Of a stretch of 22,339 nucleotides of DNA, positions 1-6,891 are shown one piece after another. The notes under the pieces are model-generated. The model had not been told where the DNA came from, did no database searches, and worked only from the letters and a program-made list of their open reading frames with translations. The position numbers and the translations under genes were made by a program. The stretch lies in assembly GCA_018056145.1 (NCBI GenBank), contig JAGPGE010000014.1:1-22339 (forward strand). The letters run 5' to 3'. The stretch is from Armatimonadota bacterium (GTDB lineage: Bacteria; Armatimonadota; Zipacnadia; Zipacnadales; JABUFB01). The first letter of the stretch is position 1. Every line of letters begins with the position of its first letter.

Positions 1-783
1 GAGGGCCAGAAGATGGTGGATGCGGCCGCTGCCGCCGGCAAGAAGTTCATGATTCAGTTCAACAACCGCTACCGGCCCGAAGCCATGCTGCTCAAGCAGT
101 ACGCCGACGCTGGCGAGATGGGCAACCTGTACTTCGCCCGCTGCGGCTGGATTCGGCGCAATGGCATCCCCGGCTGGGGCGGCTGGTTCACCAGCAAGGA
201 AATGGCCGGCGGCGGCCCGCTCATCGACCTCGCCGTGCACATGCTGGACCTCACCATGTGGCTCATGGGCAATCCGGAGCCCGAGACCGTGCTCGCCTCC
301 ACCTACTCGGTGTTCGGTCCGAAGATGGAAGCCCTGGGCCCCTGGGGCACGCCTAACAAGAAGGGCAAGTTCGACGTGGAAGACATGGCTGTTGCGATGA
401 TCAAGTTCAAGGGCGGCCAAACCATCGCCCTCGAAGCCTCCTGGGCCTCGCGCTGCAAGCGGGAGTGGGTGTACTCCACCCTCATGGGCGACAAGGCCGG
501 CGCCAGCCTGGAGCGCGTCTTCGGCTTCGACGGCGACGACGACACGGCCATCGACACCCTGGAACTGTTCACCCAGGAGCACGGCGCGCCCGTGAACCGC
601 GACCTCATCGTGGAACCCGACCCCGCAATGGGCCGGCACAGCGCGGTCAAGCACTTCGTGGACTGCCTGCTGGATGATTCCGTGGAGATGATCTCGCCTG
701 CCACCGATGGCCTGCGGATCATGAAGATCCTGGACGCCGCCTACAAGTCCGCCGAGACTGGTAAGGCCGTCACGATCAGGTAG
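1..783 (+). CDS. Gfo/Idh/MocA-family oxidoreductase, C-terminal part (5' partial)
   Basis: The frame is open from base 1 to a TAG at 781-783, so the gene begins outside the window and about 260 residues of its C-terminal part are present. What remains is the alpha/beta substrate domain typical of MocA/inositol-dehydrogenase-like NAD(P)-dependent sugar or cyclitol dehydrogenases. The segment GGGPLIDLAVHMLDLTMWLMG carries the family's D-x3-H arrangement, where the His is the usual catalytic residue. An N-terminal Rossmann fold with a GxGxxG motif and the EKP lysine should lie upstream but cannot be seen. The C-terminal pattern (HSAVKHFVDCLL, then a GLRIMKILDAAYKSAETGKAV-like tail) is standard for the family and shows the 3' end is intact. 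Substrate is unknown; members oxidise sugars, sugar alcohols or derivatives. A strong hairpin follows directly, so this gene probably ends its transcript. Confidence 0.9.
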   Translation, partial: EGQKMVDAAAAAGKKFMIQFNNRYRPEAMLLKQYADAGEMGNLYFARCGWIRRNGIPGWGGWFTSKEMAGGGPLIDLAVHMLDLTMWLMGNPEPETVLASTYSVFGPKMEALGPWGTPNKKGKFDVEDMAVAMIKFKGGQTIALEASWASRCKREWVYSTLMGDKAGASLERVFGFDGDDDTAIDTLELFTQEHGAPVNRDLIVEPDPAMGRHSAVKHFVDCLLDDSVEMISPATDGLRIMKILDAAYKSAETGKAVTIR

Positions 784-803
784 CTGTGCGAACGCGATGC
801 ATC

Positions 804-834
804 CGGGGCAGTCGTGAACCGGCTGCCCCGTTTC
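804..834 (+). terminator. Rho-independent terminator after the oxidoreductase gene
   Basis: An 11-base-pair GC-rich stem pairs 804-814 with 820-830, with one G-U pair, around a 5-base loop (815-819, TGAAC). It is followed at once by TTT and a moderately T-rich stretch. It sits 20 bases after the oxidoreductase stop codon and 76 bases before the next start, which is where a transcript end is expected. Confidence 0.7.
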
Positions 835-909
835 AGCCGTTCTGCTGCCCGGCGGGCTCACGCCCCGGTTCGCAGCCCTTGACGAAGACAACGCGGGGAG
901 ACGAAAGCC

Positions 910-1863
910 ATGCGACAACTGGCGCTGATCGGGCTCGTGGCAGCGGTGGTGACCCTCGCCGGATGCGGGGGCAGCGATGACAAGATCTTCACCATCAACC
1001 TCACGGGCGCCGACATCTACGCCCTTACCATCGATTCCGGCCAGGTTACGCGGCTCACCGACAATGCCGCCGAGGACTACGGAGCGGTTTTCTCGCCGGA
1101 CGATGCGAAGATCGCGTTCACATCCAACCGCGACGGGAATACCCACATCTACGTGATGGACGCGGACGGAGAGAACGAGACCCGCGTGGGCACGAACCCG
1201 GCCAACGACTGGGAGCCCACTTGGTCGCCCGATGGCACCCGCATCGCTTTCGTTTCCGACAGGGACGGCAATCCCGAACTGTACGTGATGAACGCCGACG
1301 GCACCGAGGTCCAGCGGCTCACGGATAACGCCGCGAAGGACTGGGAGCCTGCCTGGGAGCCTGGCGGCAAGACCCTTCTGTTCAGCAGCAACCGCGACGG
1401 AGACTTCGACATCTACGCCCTCGAAGTTCCCGACCCGCCAGCCGCCGAGACCGCGCAGAATCAGGTCGAAACGCCCACGTACCCCGCGGTCACCGCACTG
1501 ACCAACGACAGCGAGAACAACACCCACCCCGCGTGGTCGGCAGACGCCGATTCTGTCGTGTATTTCAGCAGCGTGAACGGCGGAACCATGTGGTTCATGT
1601 CTTCCACCGGCGGCTCCAAGCGCCAGGCCTCCGTCAACGCCTGGCCCCACAGTGGGTTCACCTGGTCCGAGAATGACCAGGTCGCCTATGCCCGGGAGAT
1701 CGGCACCAGCAACCCCGTGATCTGGCTCATGACCCCCAAGGGCAACAGCAAACTCGACGCCCTGAAGCCCACGACGACCCAGGCGGACGGCCACCCGAGT
1801 TGGTCCAGCGACGCGGAGACGCTGCTGTTCACTCGCTGGACCCGCACCGAGACCCCCTATTGA
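910..1863 (+). CDS. PD40/TolB-like beta-propeller lipoprotein
   Basis: The 317-residue product begins with a lipoprotein signal: charged Met-Arg, a hydrophobic stretch, then the lipobox L-A-G-C with Cys at residue 19, followed by Gly-Gly-Ser-Asp-Asp. The rest is a run of PD40/WD40-like repeats of about 40 residues with the signature 'SPDGTxIAFxSxRDGNxxLYVMNADG' and repeated 'RLTDNAA' and 'WEPxW' motifs. The first three to four repeats are regular and the later ones (after a Pro-rich linker near residues 175-195) more diverged. Such propellers occur in TolB and in many extracytoplasmic sugar- or peptide-associated proteins; they bind or scaffold and are rarely catalytic. GGGGAG at 895-900 is a suitable ribosome binding site for the ATG. 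The gene is preceded by a terminator and so is probably transcribed alone. Its last 7 bases overlap the convergent methyltransferase. Calling it tolB itself would go too far, since the TolB N-terminal domain is absent. Confidence 0.85.
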   Translation: MRQLALIGLVAAVVTLAGCGGSDDKIFTINLTGADIYALTIDSGQVTRLTDNAAEDYGAVFSPDDAKIAFTSNRDGNTHIYVMDADGENETRVGTNPANDWEPTWSPDGTRIAFVSDRDGNPELYVMNADGTEVQRLTDNAAKDWEPAWEPGGKTLLFSSNRDGDFDIYALEVPDPPAAETAQNQVETPTYPAVTALTNDSENNTHPAWSADADSVVYFSSVNGGTMWFMSSTGGSKRQASVNAWPHSGFTWSENDQVAYAREIGTSNPVIWLMTPKGNSKLDALKPTTTQADGHPSWSSDAETLLFTRWTRTETPY

Positions 1864-2732
1864 TCACGGTCTGGATCGTCGATATCGCGCCGCGCGCCGG
1901 CCCAGGGACGCCCGCAATCTGAAAGCTCACGCCTCCGCTGCCACGCGGCGAAAAGCTCCGGCAGGTCATTCCGCCCGTCGCCCGGCCCAATCGCATCCGC
2001 ATCCGCCAGGAACACTTCATGGCCCCTTTCCGGCGGGCATTTGCGTAACACCGCCAGACAGGTGTGGGCGGTGATCCCGGCATGCCTGAAGGCGGAACGT
2101 GGCAGGCCAATCACCCCTTCCACCGTGAACCGCCCAAGGAGCCAGTCCCGAACGAACCGCCAGCGCGCATTTGCGAACAGGCCGACTGGGAGAACCACCG
2201 CGACGAGCCCTCCCGGCGCGCAGAGCTGGATGAAGCGCTCCAGAAACAAGACCTCCACCGGCATCCGCCGGCAGTCTTCCGGGGTCGAGATCAACCTGCC
2301 CGAGCGCAGCGCCGGCAGTTGGTAGCGGCTCGCAATTTGCCGCAAGGCCTGGGTATCCGCCTGCTTCAGTCCTTCCCCCGCATACGGGGGGTTCCCCGCC
2401 ACCCAGTCGAAGCTGCCGTCGATCGCCTCTGCCGGCCAAAGCAACCCATCCGCACAGTGAAGTCGCGGTCCCTCGTCTCTGAGCAGGCCGGAATCTCGCC
2501 AGACTTCCCCCAACTCCGGATCGCGGTCAACTCCCCACACATTCGCGGGCAGCGCGAGACCTCGTTCCAGCGCTCCGCGCAGGAAGGCGCCGTCACCGCA
2601 GGCAGGGTCGATTACCCGGCGCGTGCCGGCATCCTGGTCCGCGCTGAGCCACTCCAGGAGATCCAGGGCAAAATCGACGACCGTGGGCGAGGTGAAGTAC
2701 TGCCCCAGGCGCTTGCAGTGCGGATGGTCCAT
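1857..2732 (-). CDS. Stand-alone N6-adenine-type DNA methyltransferase
   Basis: The 291-residue product has the amino-methyltransferase motifs in the gamma-class order. Motif X-like 'GQYFTSPTVVDFALDLL' is at residues 10-26, motif I 'DPACGDGAF' (AdoMet binding) at 42-50, an acidic 'VDRDPE' at 68-73, and the catalytic 'NPPY' at 114-117. This order and the GQYFT start are known from HsdM/TaqI/Eco57I-like adenine-N6 methyltransferases. The protein stops soon after the catalytic domain: there is no recognisable target-recognition domain, and no restriction endonuclease or HsdS gene lies nearby. It may be an orphan epigenetic or phage-derived methylase, or need a separate specificity partner. The ATG at 2730-2732 lies just before the GQYFT motif; its ribosome binding site is weak. 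The gene is convergent with the lipoprotein gene (7-base overlap) and divergent from the paaK-type ligase. Confidence 0.8.
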   Translation of the reverse strand: MDHPHCKRLGQYFTSPTVVDFALDLLEWLSADQDAGTRRVIDPACGDGAFLRGALERGLALPANVWGVDRDPELGEVWRDSGLLRDEGPRLHCADGLLWPAEAIDGSFDWVAGNPPYAGEGLKQADTQALRQIASRYQLPALRSGRLISTPEDCRRMPVEVLFLERFIQLCAPGGLVAVVLPVGLFANARWRFVRDWLLGRFTVEGVIGLPRSAFRHAGITAHTCLAVLRKCPPERGHEVFLADADAIGPGDGRNDLPELFAAWQRRRELSDCGRPWAGARRDIDDPDRDQ

Positions 2733-2785
2733 GCCACCGGGTTCGCCGTGAAGATGGGAGCATCCTGCCCTTCGCCCGGTTACGC

Positions 2786-2815
2786 TTGACTCCCGGCGCG
2801 GGGTGCCGCTATCCT
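2786..2815 (+). promoter_or_regulatory. Candidate sigma70 promoter for the paaK-ior operon
   Basis: TTGACT (2786-2791) and TATCCT (2810-2815) are separated by 18 bases, matching 5/6 and 4/6 of the -35 and -10 consensus. The pair lies 60 bases before the ATG chosen for the first ligase and in the divergent gap from the methyltransferase gene. A purine-rich GAGGCAGGTGAG stretch follows in the leader. Confidence 0.5.
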
Positions 2816-2875
2816 TGCCCCCAAGAGGCAGGTGAGACAGTCGGGGCTTATGAAAGCGGCCCCGGCGTATTTTTC

Positions 2876-4186
2876 ATGGCAGATTACTACCAGTCAGATT
2901 TCCTGACTCGCAGCCAGATCGACCAGGCGCAGTTGTCCTCGCTAAGGGGAGCGATCGAACGCGCCAAGCGTGCGCCCCATTACGCCCAGGCGCTGTCCGG
3001 CATCTCCCCGGGCGACATGAAAACCCTGGACGACATCCGCCGGCTGCCTTTCACCACGAAAGAAGACCTGCGGGCGAACATGCCTTACGGTTTCTTGGCG
3101 GTCCCACGGTCCCAGGTGGTGCGCATGCACTACTCGTCGGGAACCACCGGGGTCGCGACGGCGATCTACCACACCGCCCAGGATGTGCGGTGGTGGAGCG
3201 AATGCGTGGCCCGCGGGCTTATCGGGATGGGCGTCACCCCCGAAGACGTATTCCAGAACATGATGGGCTATGGGCTGTTCACCGGGGGCCTTGGTCTGCA
3301 TTACGCGGCTGAACTGGTGGGCTGCATGACCATCCCGGCAAGCTCGGGCAATACCCAGCGCCAGGTCCACCTCATGCAGCAGTTCGACACCACCGTGGTC
3401 CACATTCTGCCCAGTTACGCCATGCGTGTGGTGCATTACTGCCAGGAGAACGGCATCGACCCGGCCAACGATCTGAAGATCAGGGTCGCGGTACTCGGGG
3501 CCGAACCCCACACCGAGAACATGCGCCGGCGCATCGAAGAGGCCCTGGGCTGCAAGGTCTACAACTGCTATGGGCTTTCGGAGATGTGCGGCCCCGGCGT
3601 AGCCATGGAGTGCCAGGAGCAGGACGGCCTGCACCTGCGCGAGGACCACTACCTGGCCGAGATCATCGACCCCCAGACCCTTGAGCCAGTGGCGCCCGGC
3701 GAAGAGGGCGAGCTTGTCCTGACTACCCTCAACCGCCAGGCGAACCCGCTCCTGCGCTACCGCACCCGGGATATCACCCGCCTCGTGGATGAGCCCTGCG
3801 CGTGCGGCCGGGAACACCGCCGCATCGGGCGCATCGTGGGCCGCTCCGACGACATGTTCATCGTCAAGGGGTGCAATATCTACCCCATCCAGGTGGAGCG
3901 CGTGCTTATGGACGTGGAAGAGGTGGGCTCCAACTACCTCATCACTCTGGATACCGTGGACGACCTGGACGAAATGACCATCGCTGTGGAGCTTTCGAAG
4001 GACGTCTTCTTCGACGACGTCCGCAAGTTGGAGGCCATCCGTCAGCGAATCGTACACGAGGTGCGCAGCGATACATTCGTGACGCCCCGCGTAGAACTGC
4101 ACCAGCCAAACAGCCTGCCGACCAGTGAAGGCAAGGCGGTGCGCCTGGTGGACAACCGCGCCACCGTTACCGAGGGAACGAATTGA
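2876..4186 (+). CDS. Phenylacetate-CoA ligase family protein (AMP-forming aryl-CoA ligase), copy 1
   Basis: The 436-residue product is full length for the PaaK branch of ANL adenylate-forming enzymes, which activate phenylacetate-like acids with ATP and CoA. Visible motifs: phosphate loop SSGTTGVAT at residues 87-95, 'YGLSEMCGPGVA' near 232, 'LLRYRTRDI', a cysteine pair in 'CACGREH', the hinge region 'GRSDDMFIVKG', and the C-terminal 'TSEGKAVR' carrying the family's adenylation lysine. The phosphate loop lacks the usual Lys-Pro (SSGTTGKPT). The frame extends upstream to a TTG at 2786, but homology to the second copy begins near the ATG at 2876 and the upstream residues look non-coding, so 2876 is preferred although its ribosome binding site is poor. 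The stop overlaps the iorA start by one base (TGATG), indicating translational coupling and a shared role with indolepyruvate oxidoreductase in aryl-acid/aryl-CoA conversion. Confidence 0.88.
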   Translation: MADYYQSDFLTRSQIDQAQLSSLRGAIERAKRAPHYAQALSGISPGDMKTLDDIRRLPFTTKEDLRANMPYGFLAVPRSQVVRMHYSSGTTGVATAIYHTAQDVRWWSECVARGLIGMGVTPEDVFQNMMGYGLFTGGLGLHYAAELVGCMTIPASSGNTQRQVHLMQQFDTTVVHILPSYAMRVVHYCQENGIDPANDLKIRVAVLGAEPHTENMRRRIEEALGCKVYNCYGLSEMCGPGVAMECQEQDGLHLREDHYLAEIIDPQTLEPVAPGEEGELVLTTLNRQANPLLRYRTRDITRLVDEPCACGREHRRIGRIVGRSDDMFIVKGCNIYPIQVERVLMDVEEVGSNYLITLDTVDDLDEMTIAVELSKDVFFDDVRKLEAIRQRIVHEVRSDTFVTPRVELHQPNSLPTSEGKAVRLVDNRATVTEGTN

Positions 4187-5946
4187 TGAGCGAGAAGATG
4201 ATCCTGTCGGGAAACGAAGCGGTGGCGCGCGGGGCCTGGGAAGCCGGGGCAACCTTCGGCTCGGGCTATCCCGGGACGCCGTCCTCCGAGATTCTCCCTG
4301 CCCTCAACGCACTGGGCGACTGCTACACCGAGTGGGCGCCCAATGAGAAGTGCGCCCTCGAAGCCGCCGCGGGCGCGTCTCTCGCAGGTGCGCGCTGCAT
4401 TGTCACCATGAAGCATGTGGGCCTGAACGTGGCCGCTGACCCGTTCTTCACTCTCTCATACGTGGGGGTGAACGGCGGACTTGTGCTGCTGGATGCTGAC
4501 GACCCGGCAATGCACAGCAGCCAGAACGAACAGGACAACCGGCATTTCGCCCGGGCCGCGAAGGTCCCCATGCTTGAGCCCTCCGACAGCCAGGAGGCGA
4601 AAGACTTCACCCGTCTTGCCTTCGAGATCAGCGAGCAGTTCGACACCCCGGTGATGGTCCGCACGCTTACCCGCGTTGCCCACAGCGAGGGTCTCGTGGA
4701 ACTCGGCGAACGCACCGTTCCTGCCCGCGAATGCGGTCCCGTGCGCGACGCCCGCAAGTACGTGATGATCCCCGCATACGCCCGGGCCCGCAGGGCCTTC
4801 ATGCAGGAACGCACCGCAAAGCTGACCGCTTTCGCCGAGGAGACCGAGATCAACTGCATTGAGCCCGGCAGCCCGGAGATCGGCATCATTGCCTCCAGCG
4901 TGGCCTACCAGTATGCCCGGGAGGCCGCGCCGGACGCGTCCTTCCTGAAACTCGGGATGACCTGGCCGCTGCCGCCGGGGAAGATCAGGCAGTTCGCGGC
5001 CTCGGTGGAGAAGCTTTACGTGGTGGAGGAACTGGACCCGTATCTGCGGGATCAGATTCTCGCACTGGGAATCGCCGTCGAGGAGCTTCCCGAGAGCCTG
5101 CAGCTCGGCGAACTAAGCCCCGAGCGTGTAGCGGCGGGTCTGCGCGGCGAAGACGTCGCGCCGGCTGCAAGCGATCTGCCGCCGCGTCCGCCTGTTCTCT
5201 GCGCCGGCTGCCCGCACCGCGGCGTGTTCATCACCCTGCGCAAGCTGAAGGCTTTCGTCACCGGCGACATCGGCTGTTACACCCTGGGCACATTGCCGCC
5301 CCTGTCGGCGCTGGACACCTGCCTGTGCATGGGCGCCGGCATCGGCGAAGCCCACGGGATCGAGATGGCCTGCGGCGAGAAGGGCAAGACCGTGGCGGTC
5401 ATCGGCGACTCGACTTTCGTGCATTCTGGCATCACCGGTCTGGTCAACATCGCGTACAATGGGGGTTCGTCGGTGGTGATGATCCTGGACAATGCTACCA
5501 CCGCCATGACTGGCGGCCAGGAGCATCCCGGCACCGGCGTGACCCTGAGCGGCAGGCCCGGGCGTCTGCTGGACATCCCAGGCATCTGCAGGGCCGCGGG
5601 CATCCCGAACGTAGTCACTGTCGACCCGCGTAATCTCGAGCAGGTCGAGAGCACATTGAAGCAGGCCCTGGAGTCGCCAGAAGCCTGGGTGATCGTGGCA
5701 CAGTGCCCGTGCATCTTGAAGGCCCGGCCCGACGCCTTCCCGCGGGTCATTGACGAGGACAAATGCATCCGCTGCCAGGTCTGCGTGCGCATCGGCTGCC
5801 CGGCGATCTCCACCGAAGCCACCGACGACCCGCGCAAGCCCCAGCCGCGCATCGACCCGGTGCTCTGCACCGGCTGCAACCTGTGCGCACAGGTGTGCCC
5901 GGTGAACGCGATCAGCGAAATGGAGGGTGGAGCCTGTGAGGTCTAG
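4186..5946 (+). CDS. iorA: Indolepyruvate:ferredoxin oxidoreductase, alpha subunit
   Basis: The 586-residue protein matches IorA in length and architecture. The pyrimidine-binding domain comes first, with 'SGYPGTPSSEI' at residues 26-36. The thiamine-diphosphate domain follows, starting near 'CAGCPHRGVF' (about 339-348), with 'GDIGCYTLG', the Mg-binding 'GDSTF' at 407-411 and 'ILDNATTAMTGGQ'. A C-terminal ferredoxin domain follows. Its cysteines are 527, 530, 533 and 538 (CX2CX2CX4CP) and 561, 564, 567 and 571 (CX2CX2CX3CP), enough for two [4Fe-4S] clusters; the first has the longer last spacing. Together with IorB it oxidatively decarboxylates aryl-2-oxoacids (indolepyruvate, phenylpyruvate, hydroxyphenylpyruvate) to acyl-CoA in the cytoplasm, reducing ferredoxin; the reverse reaction is also known. 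ATG at 4186 is chosen over an in-frame TTG at 4183 because it follows GAGGGA at proper spacing and overlaps the upstream stop by one base. Confidence 0.95.
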   Translation: MSEKMILSGNEAVARGAWEAGATFGSGYPGTPSSEILPALNALGDCYTEWAPNEKCALEAAAGASLAGARCIVTMKHVGLNVAADPFFTLSYVGVNGGLVLLDADDPAMHSSQNEQDNRHFARAAKVPMLEPSDSQEAKDFTRLAFEISEQFDTPVMVRTLTRVAHSEGLVELGERTVPARECGPVRDARKYVMIPAYARARRAFMQERTAKLTAFAEETEINCIEPGSPEIGIIASSVAYQYAREAAPDASFLKLGMTWPLPPGKIRQFAASVEKLYVVEELDPYLRDQILALGIAVEELPESLQLGELSPERVAAGLRGEDVAPAASDLPPRPPVLCAGCPHRGVFITLRKLKAFVTGDIGCYTLGTLPPLSALDTCLCMGAGIGEAHGIEMACGEKGKTVAVIGDSTFVHSGITGLVNIAYNGGSSVVMILDNATTAMTGGQEHPGTGVTLSGRPGRLLDIPGICRAAGIPNVVTVDPRNLEQVESTLKQALESPEAWVIVAQCPCILKARPDAFPRVIDEDKCIRCQVCVRIGCPAISTEATDDPRKPQPRIDPVLCTGCNLCAQVCPVNAISEMEGGACEV

Positions 5947-6121
5947 CGTGACGCTGGACCGTGATGAGGATGGTGTCTGGATCGCGGAGTGTCCCAGCAT
6001 CCCCGGATGCATCAGCCAGGGAGAGACGCGCGACCTCGCCCTGGCCAACATTCGGGAAGCCATCGCGTTGTGCCGTGAAGTGAGAGCAGAACGCGGGTTG
6101 CCGCTGCAGGCGCATGCATAG
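5936..6121 (+). CDS. HicB-like (UPF0150) small protein, apparently without HicA
   Basis: This 61-residue product has the N-terminal HicB/UPF0150 signature: 'DEDGVWIAECPSIPGCISQGET' followed by 'ALANIREAIALC'. In HicAB toxin-antitoxin systems this partial RNase-H-like domain binds and neutralises the HicA mRNA interferase. The usual C-terminal DNA-binding part is absent and I find no hicA-like frame on either side. It is therefore either an orphan antitoxin-type protein or a short house-keeping UPF0150 protein. GTG at 5936 is preferred, with GGAGG at 5922-5926; a GTG at 5927 and one at 5948 are alternatives. It overlaps the end of iorA by 11 bases and so separates iorA from iorB, which are normally adjacent. 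Confidence 0.75.
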   Translation: MRSSVTLDRDEDGVWIAECPSIPGCISQGETRDLALANIREAIALCREVRAERGLPLQAHA

Positions 6122-6133
6122 CAGGAACGGGGT

Positions 6134-6174
6134 CTGGGGCCCACGGCCCCAGCGGGGTTTGGGGTGGAACCCCG
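6134..6174 (+). repeat. Two tandem intercistronic hairpins between the hicB-like gene and iorB
   Basis: The first inverted repeat pairs 6134-6141 with 6145-6152, a perfect 8-bp stem (CTGGGGCC/GGCCCCAG) with a 3-base loop. The second follows with no gap and pairs 6153-6159 with 6168-6174, a perfect 7-bp stem (CGGGGTT/AACCCCG) with an 8-base loop. No T-run follows, so these are not ordinary intrinsic terminators. Possible roles are an mRNA processing or stability element within the operon, or one copy of a dispersed GC-rich palindromic repeat. The window contains only this copy. Confidence 0.65.
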
Positions 6175-6241
6175 AGGTGTTCGCCCATTGCCGTCTTGAC
6201 AGATCGCTGCCCGCAATGCCCGGGCTGGAGGGAAAACTACA

Positions 6242-6829
6242 ATGACAACCAACATCCTCCTTTCCGGAGTAGGCGGGCAGGGCATCATCACGGCCTCGCG
6301 GGTTCTCGCCGAAGCCGCGATGCTCTCCGGCTTCCAGGTGAAAAAGAGCGAGATCCACGGCATGAGCCAGCGCGGCGGAAGCGTGGAGAGCCACGTGCGC
6401 TTCAGCCCCGACGGCCTGGTGTTCTCGCCGACGATCCCCTTCGGCGAAGTCCACGTGCTGATGGGCTTCGAGCTTCTGGAAGCGCTGCGCGCGATTCCGA
6501 ACACGAAGCCTGACGCATTGGTGCTGGTCGAAGACCGGGTGATCGTGCCCAGTTCGGTGACCTGCGGGCCTTTCGAGTACCCCGCGGATATTCTGGACCA
6601 GCTCCGGGCGTCCGGGCGCAACGTGCGCGTGGTGGATGCGTTCAAGATCGCCTGCTCCCTGGGCGAACCCAGGGCCGCGAACATCGTGCTCCTCGGGGCG
6701 GCAAGCAGTTCCCTGGTGATTGACGCCCAGGCATGGGAGGGCGCCATCCGCCGGACGGTGAAGGCGAAGGCGCTGGATGTCAACCTGCAGGCTTTCGAGG
6801 CAGGAGTTGCGGCGGGCCGCGCTGGGTAG
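6242..6829 (+). CDS. iorB: Indolepyruvate:ferredoxin oxidoreductase, beta subunit
   Basis: The 195-residue protein is the usual IorB size and opens with the family signature 'GVGGQGIITASRVLAEA' (residues 9-25). 'KKSEIHGMSQRGGSVESHVRF' follows, a highly conserved block of the gamma-type 2-oxoacid:ferredoxin oxidoreductase domain that contacts CoA and thiamine diphosphate at the subunit interface. It pairs with IorA, encoded 295 bases upstream, to form the active enzyme. The ATG at 6242 is preceded by GGAGGG at 6227-6232, a strong ribosome binding site. The 120 bases before it are occupied by tandem hairpins, so iorB may be expressed at a different level from iorA despite the fixed stoichiometry of the complex. 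A small hairpin with a T-rich tail follows the stop. Confidence 0.95.
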   Translation: MTTNILLSGVGGQGIITASRVLAEAAMLSGFQVKKSEIHGMSQRGGSVESHVRFSPDGLVFSPTIPFGEVHVLMGFELLEALRAIPNTKPDALVLVEDRVIVPSSVTCGPFEYPADILDQLRASGRNVRVVDAFKIACSLGEPRAANIVLLGAASSSLVIDAQAWEGAIRRTVKAKALDVNLQAFEAGVAAGRAG

Positions 6830-6842
6830 AAGGCGCGTATAC

Positions 6843-6867
6843 GGGACGTGGCTTTCGTCCCTTATTT
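6843..6867 (+). terminator. Weak intrinsic terminator or attenuator between iorB and the second ligase
   Basis: A 6-bp stem GGGACG/CGTCCC (6843-6848 with 6856-6861) encloses a 7-base loop and is followed by TTATTT. It lies 14 bases after the iorB stop and 25 before the next start. The short stem suggests partial read-through, so it may set the ratio between ior and downstream genes. Confidence 0.4.
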
Positions 6868-6891
6868 GACTACCCTTCTGGGGGTGTTCCG

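Noticed and set aside
879..884. TTGACG before the lipoprotein gene
   Set aside because: A -10 at proper spacing would fall on the start region and no TATAAT-like hexamer is present.
6196..6201. Perfect TTGACA before iorB
   Set aside because: No -10-like hexamer occurs at 16-18 bases; the sequence there is GC-only, so it is not called a promoter.
6122..6241. Search for a hicA toxin next to the hicB-like gene
   Set aside because: Only about 120 bases, occupied by hairpins and the iorB ribosome binding site; no HicA-like frame on either strand here or before iorA.
5113..6783. Long minus-strand open frame across iorA, the hicB-like gene and iorB
   Set aside because: Antisense to conserved ior genes, low-complexity translation, no ribosome binding site or family motif.
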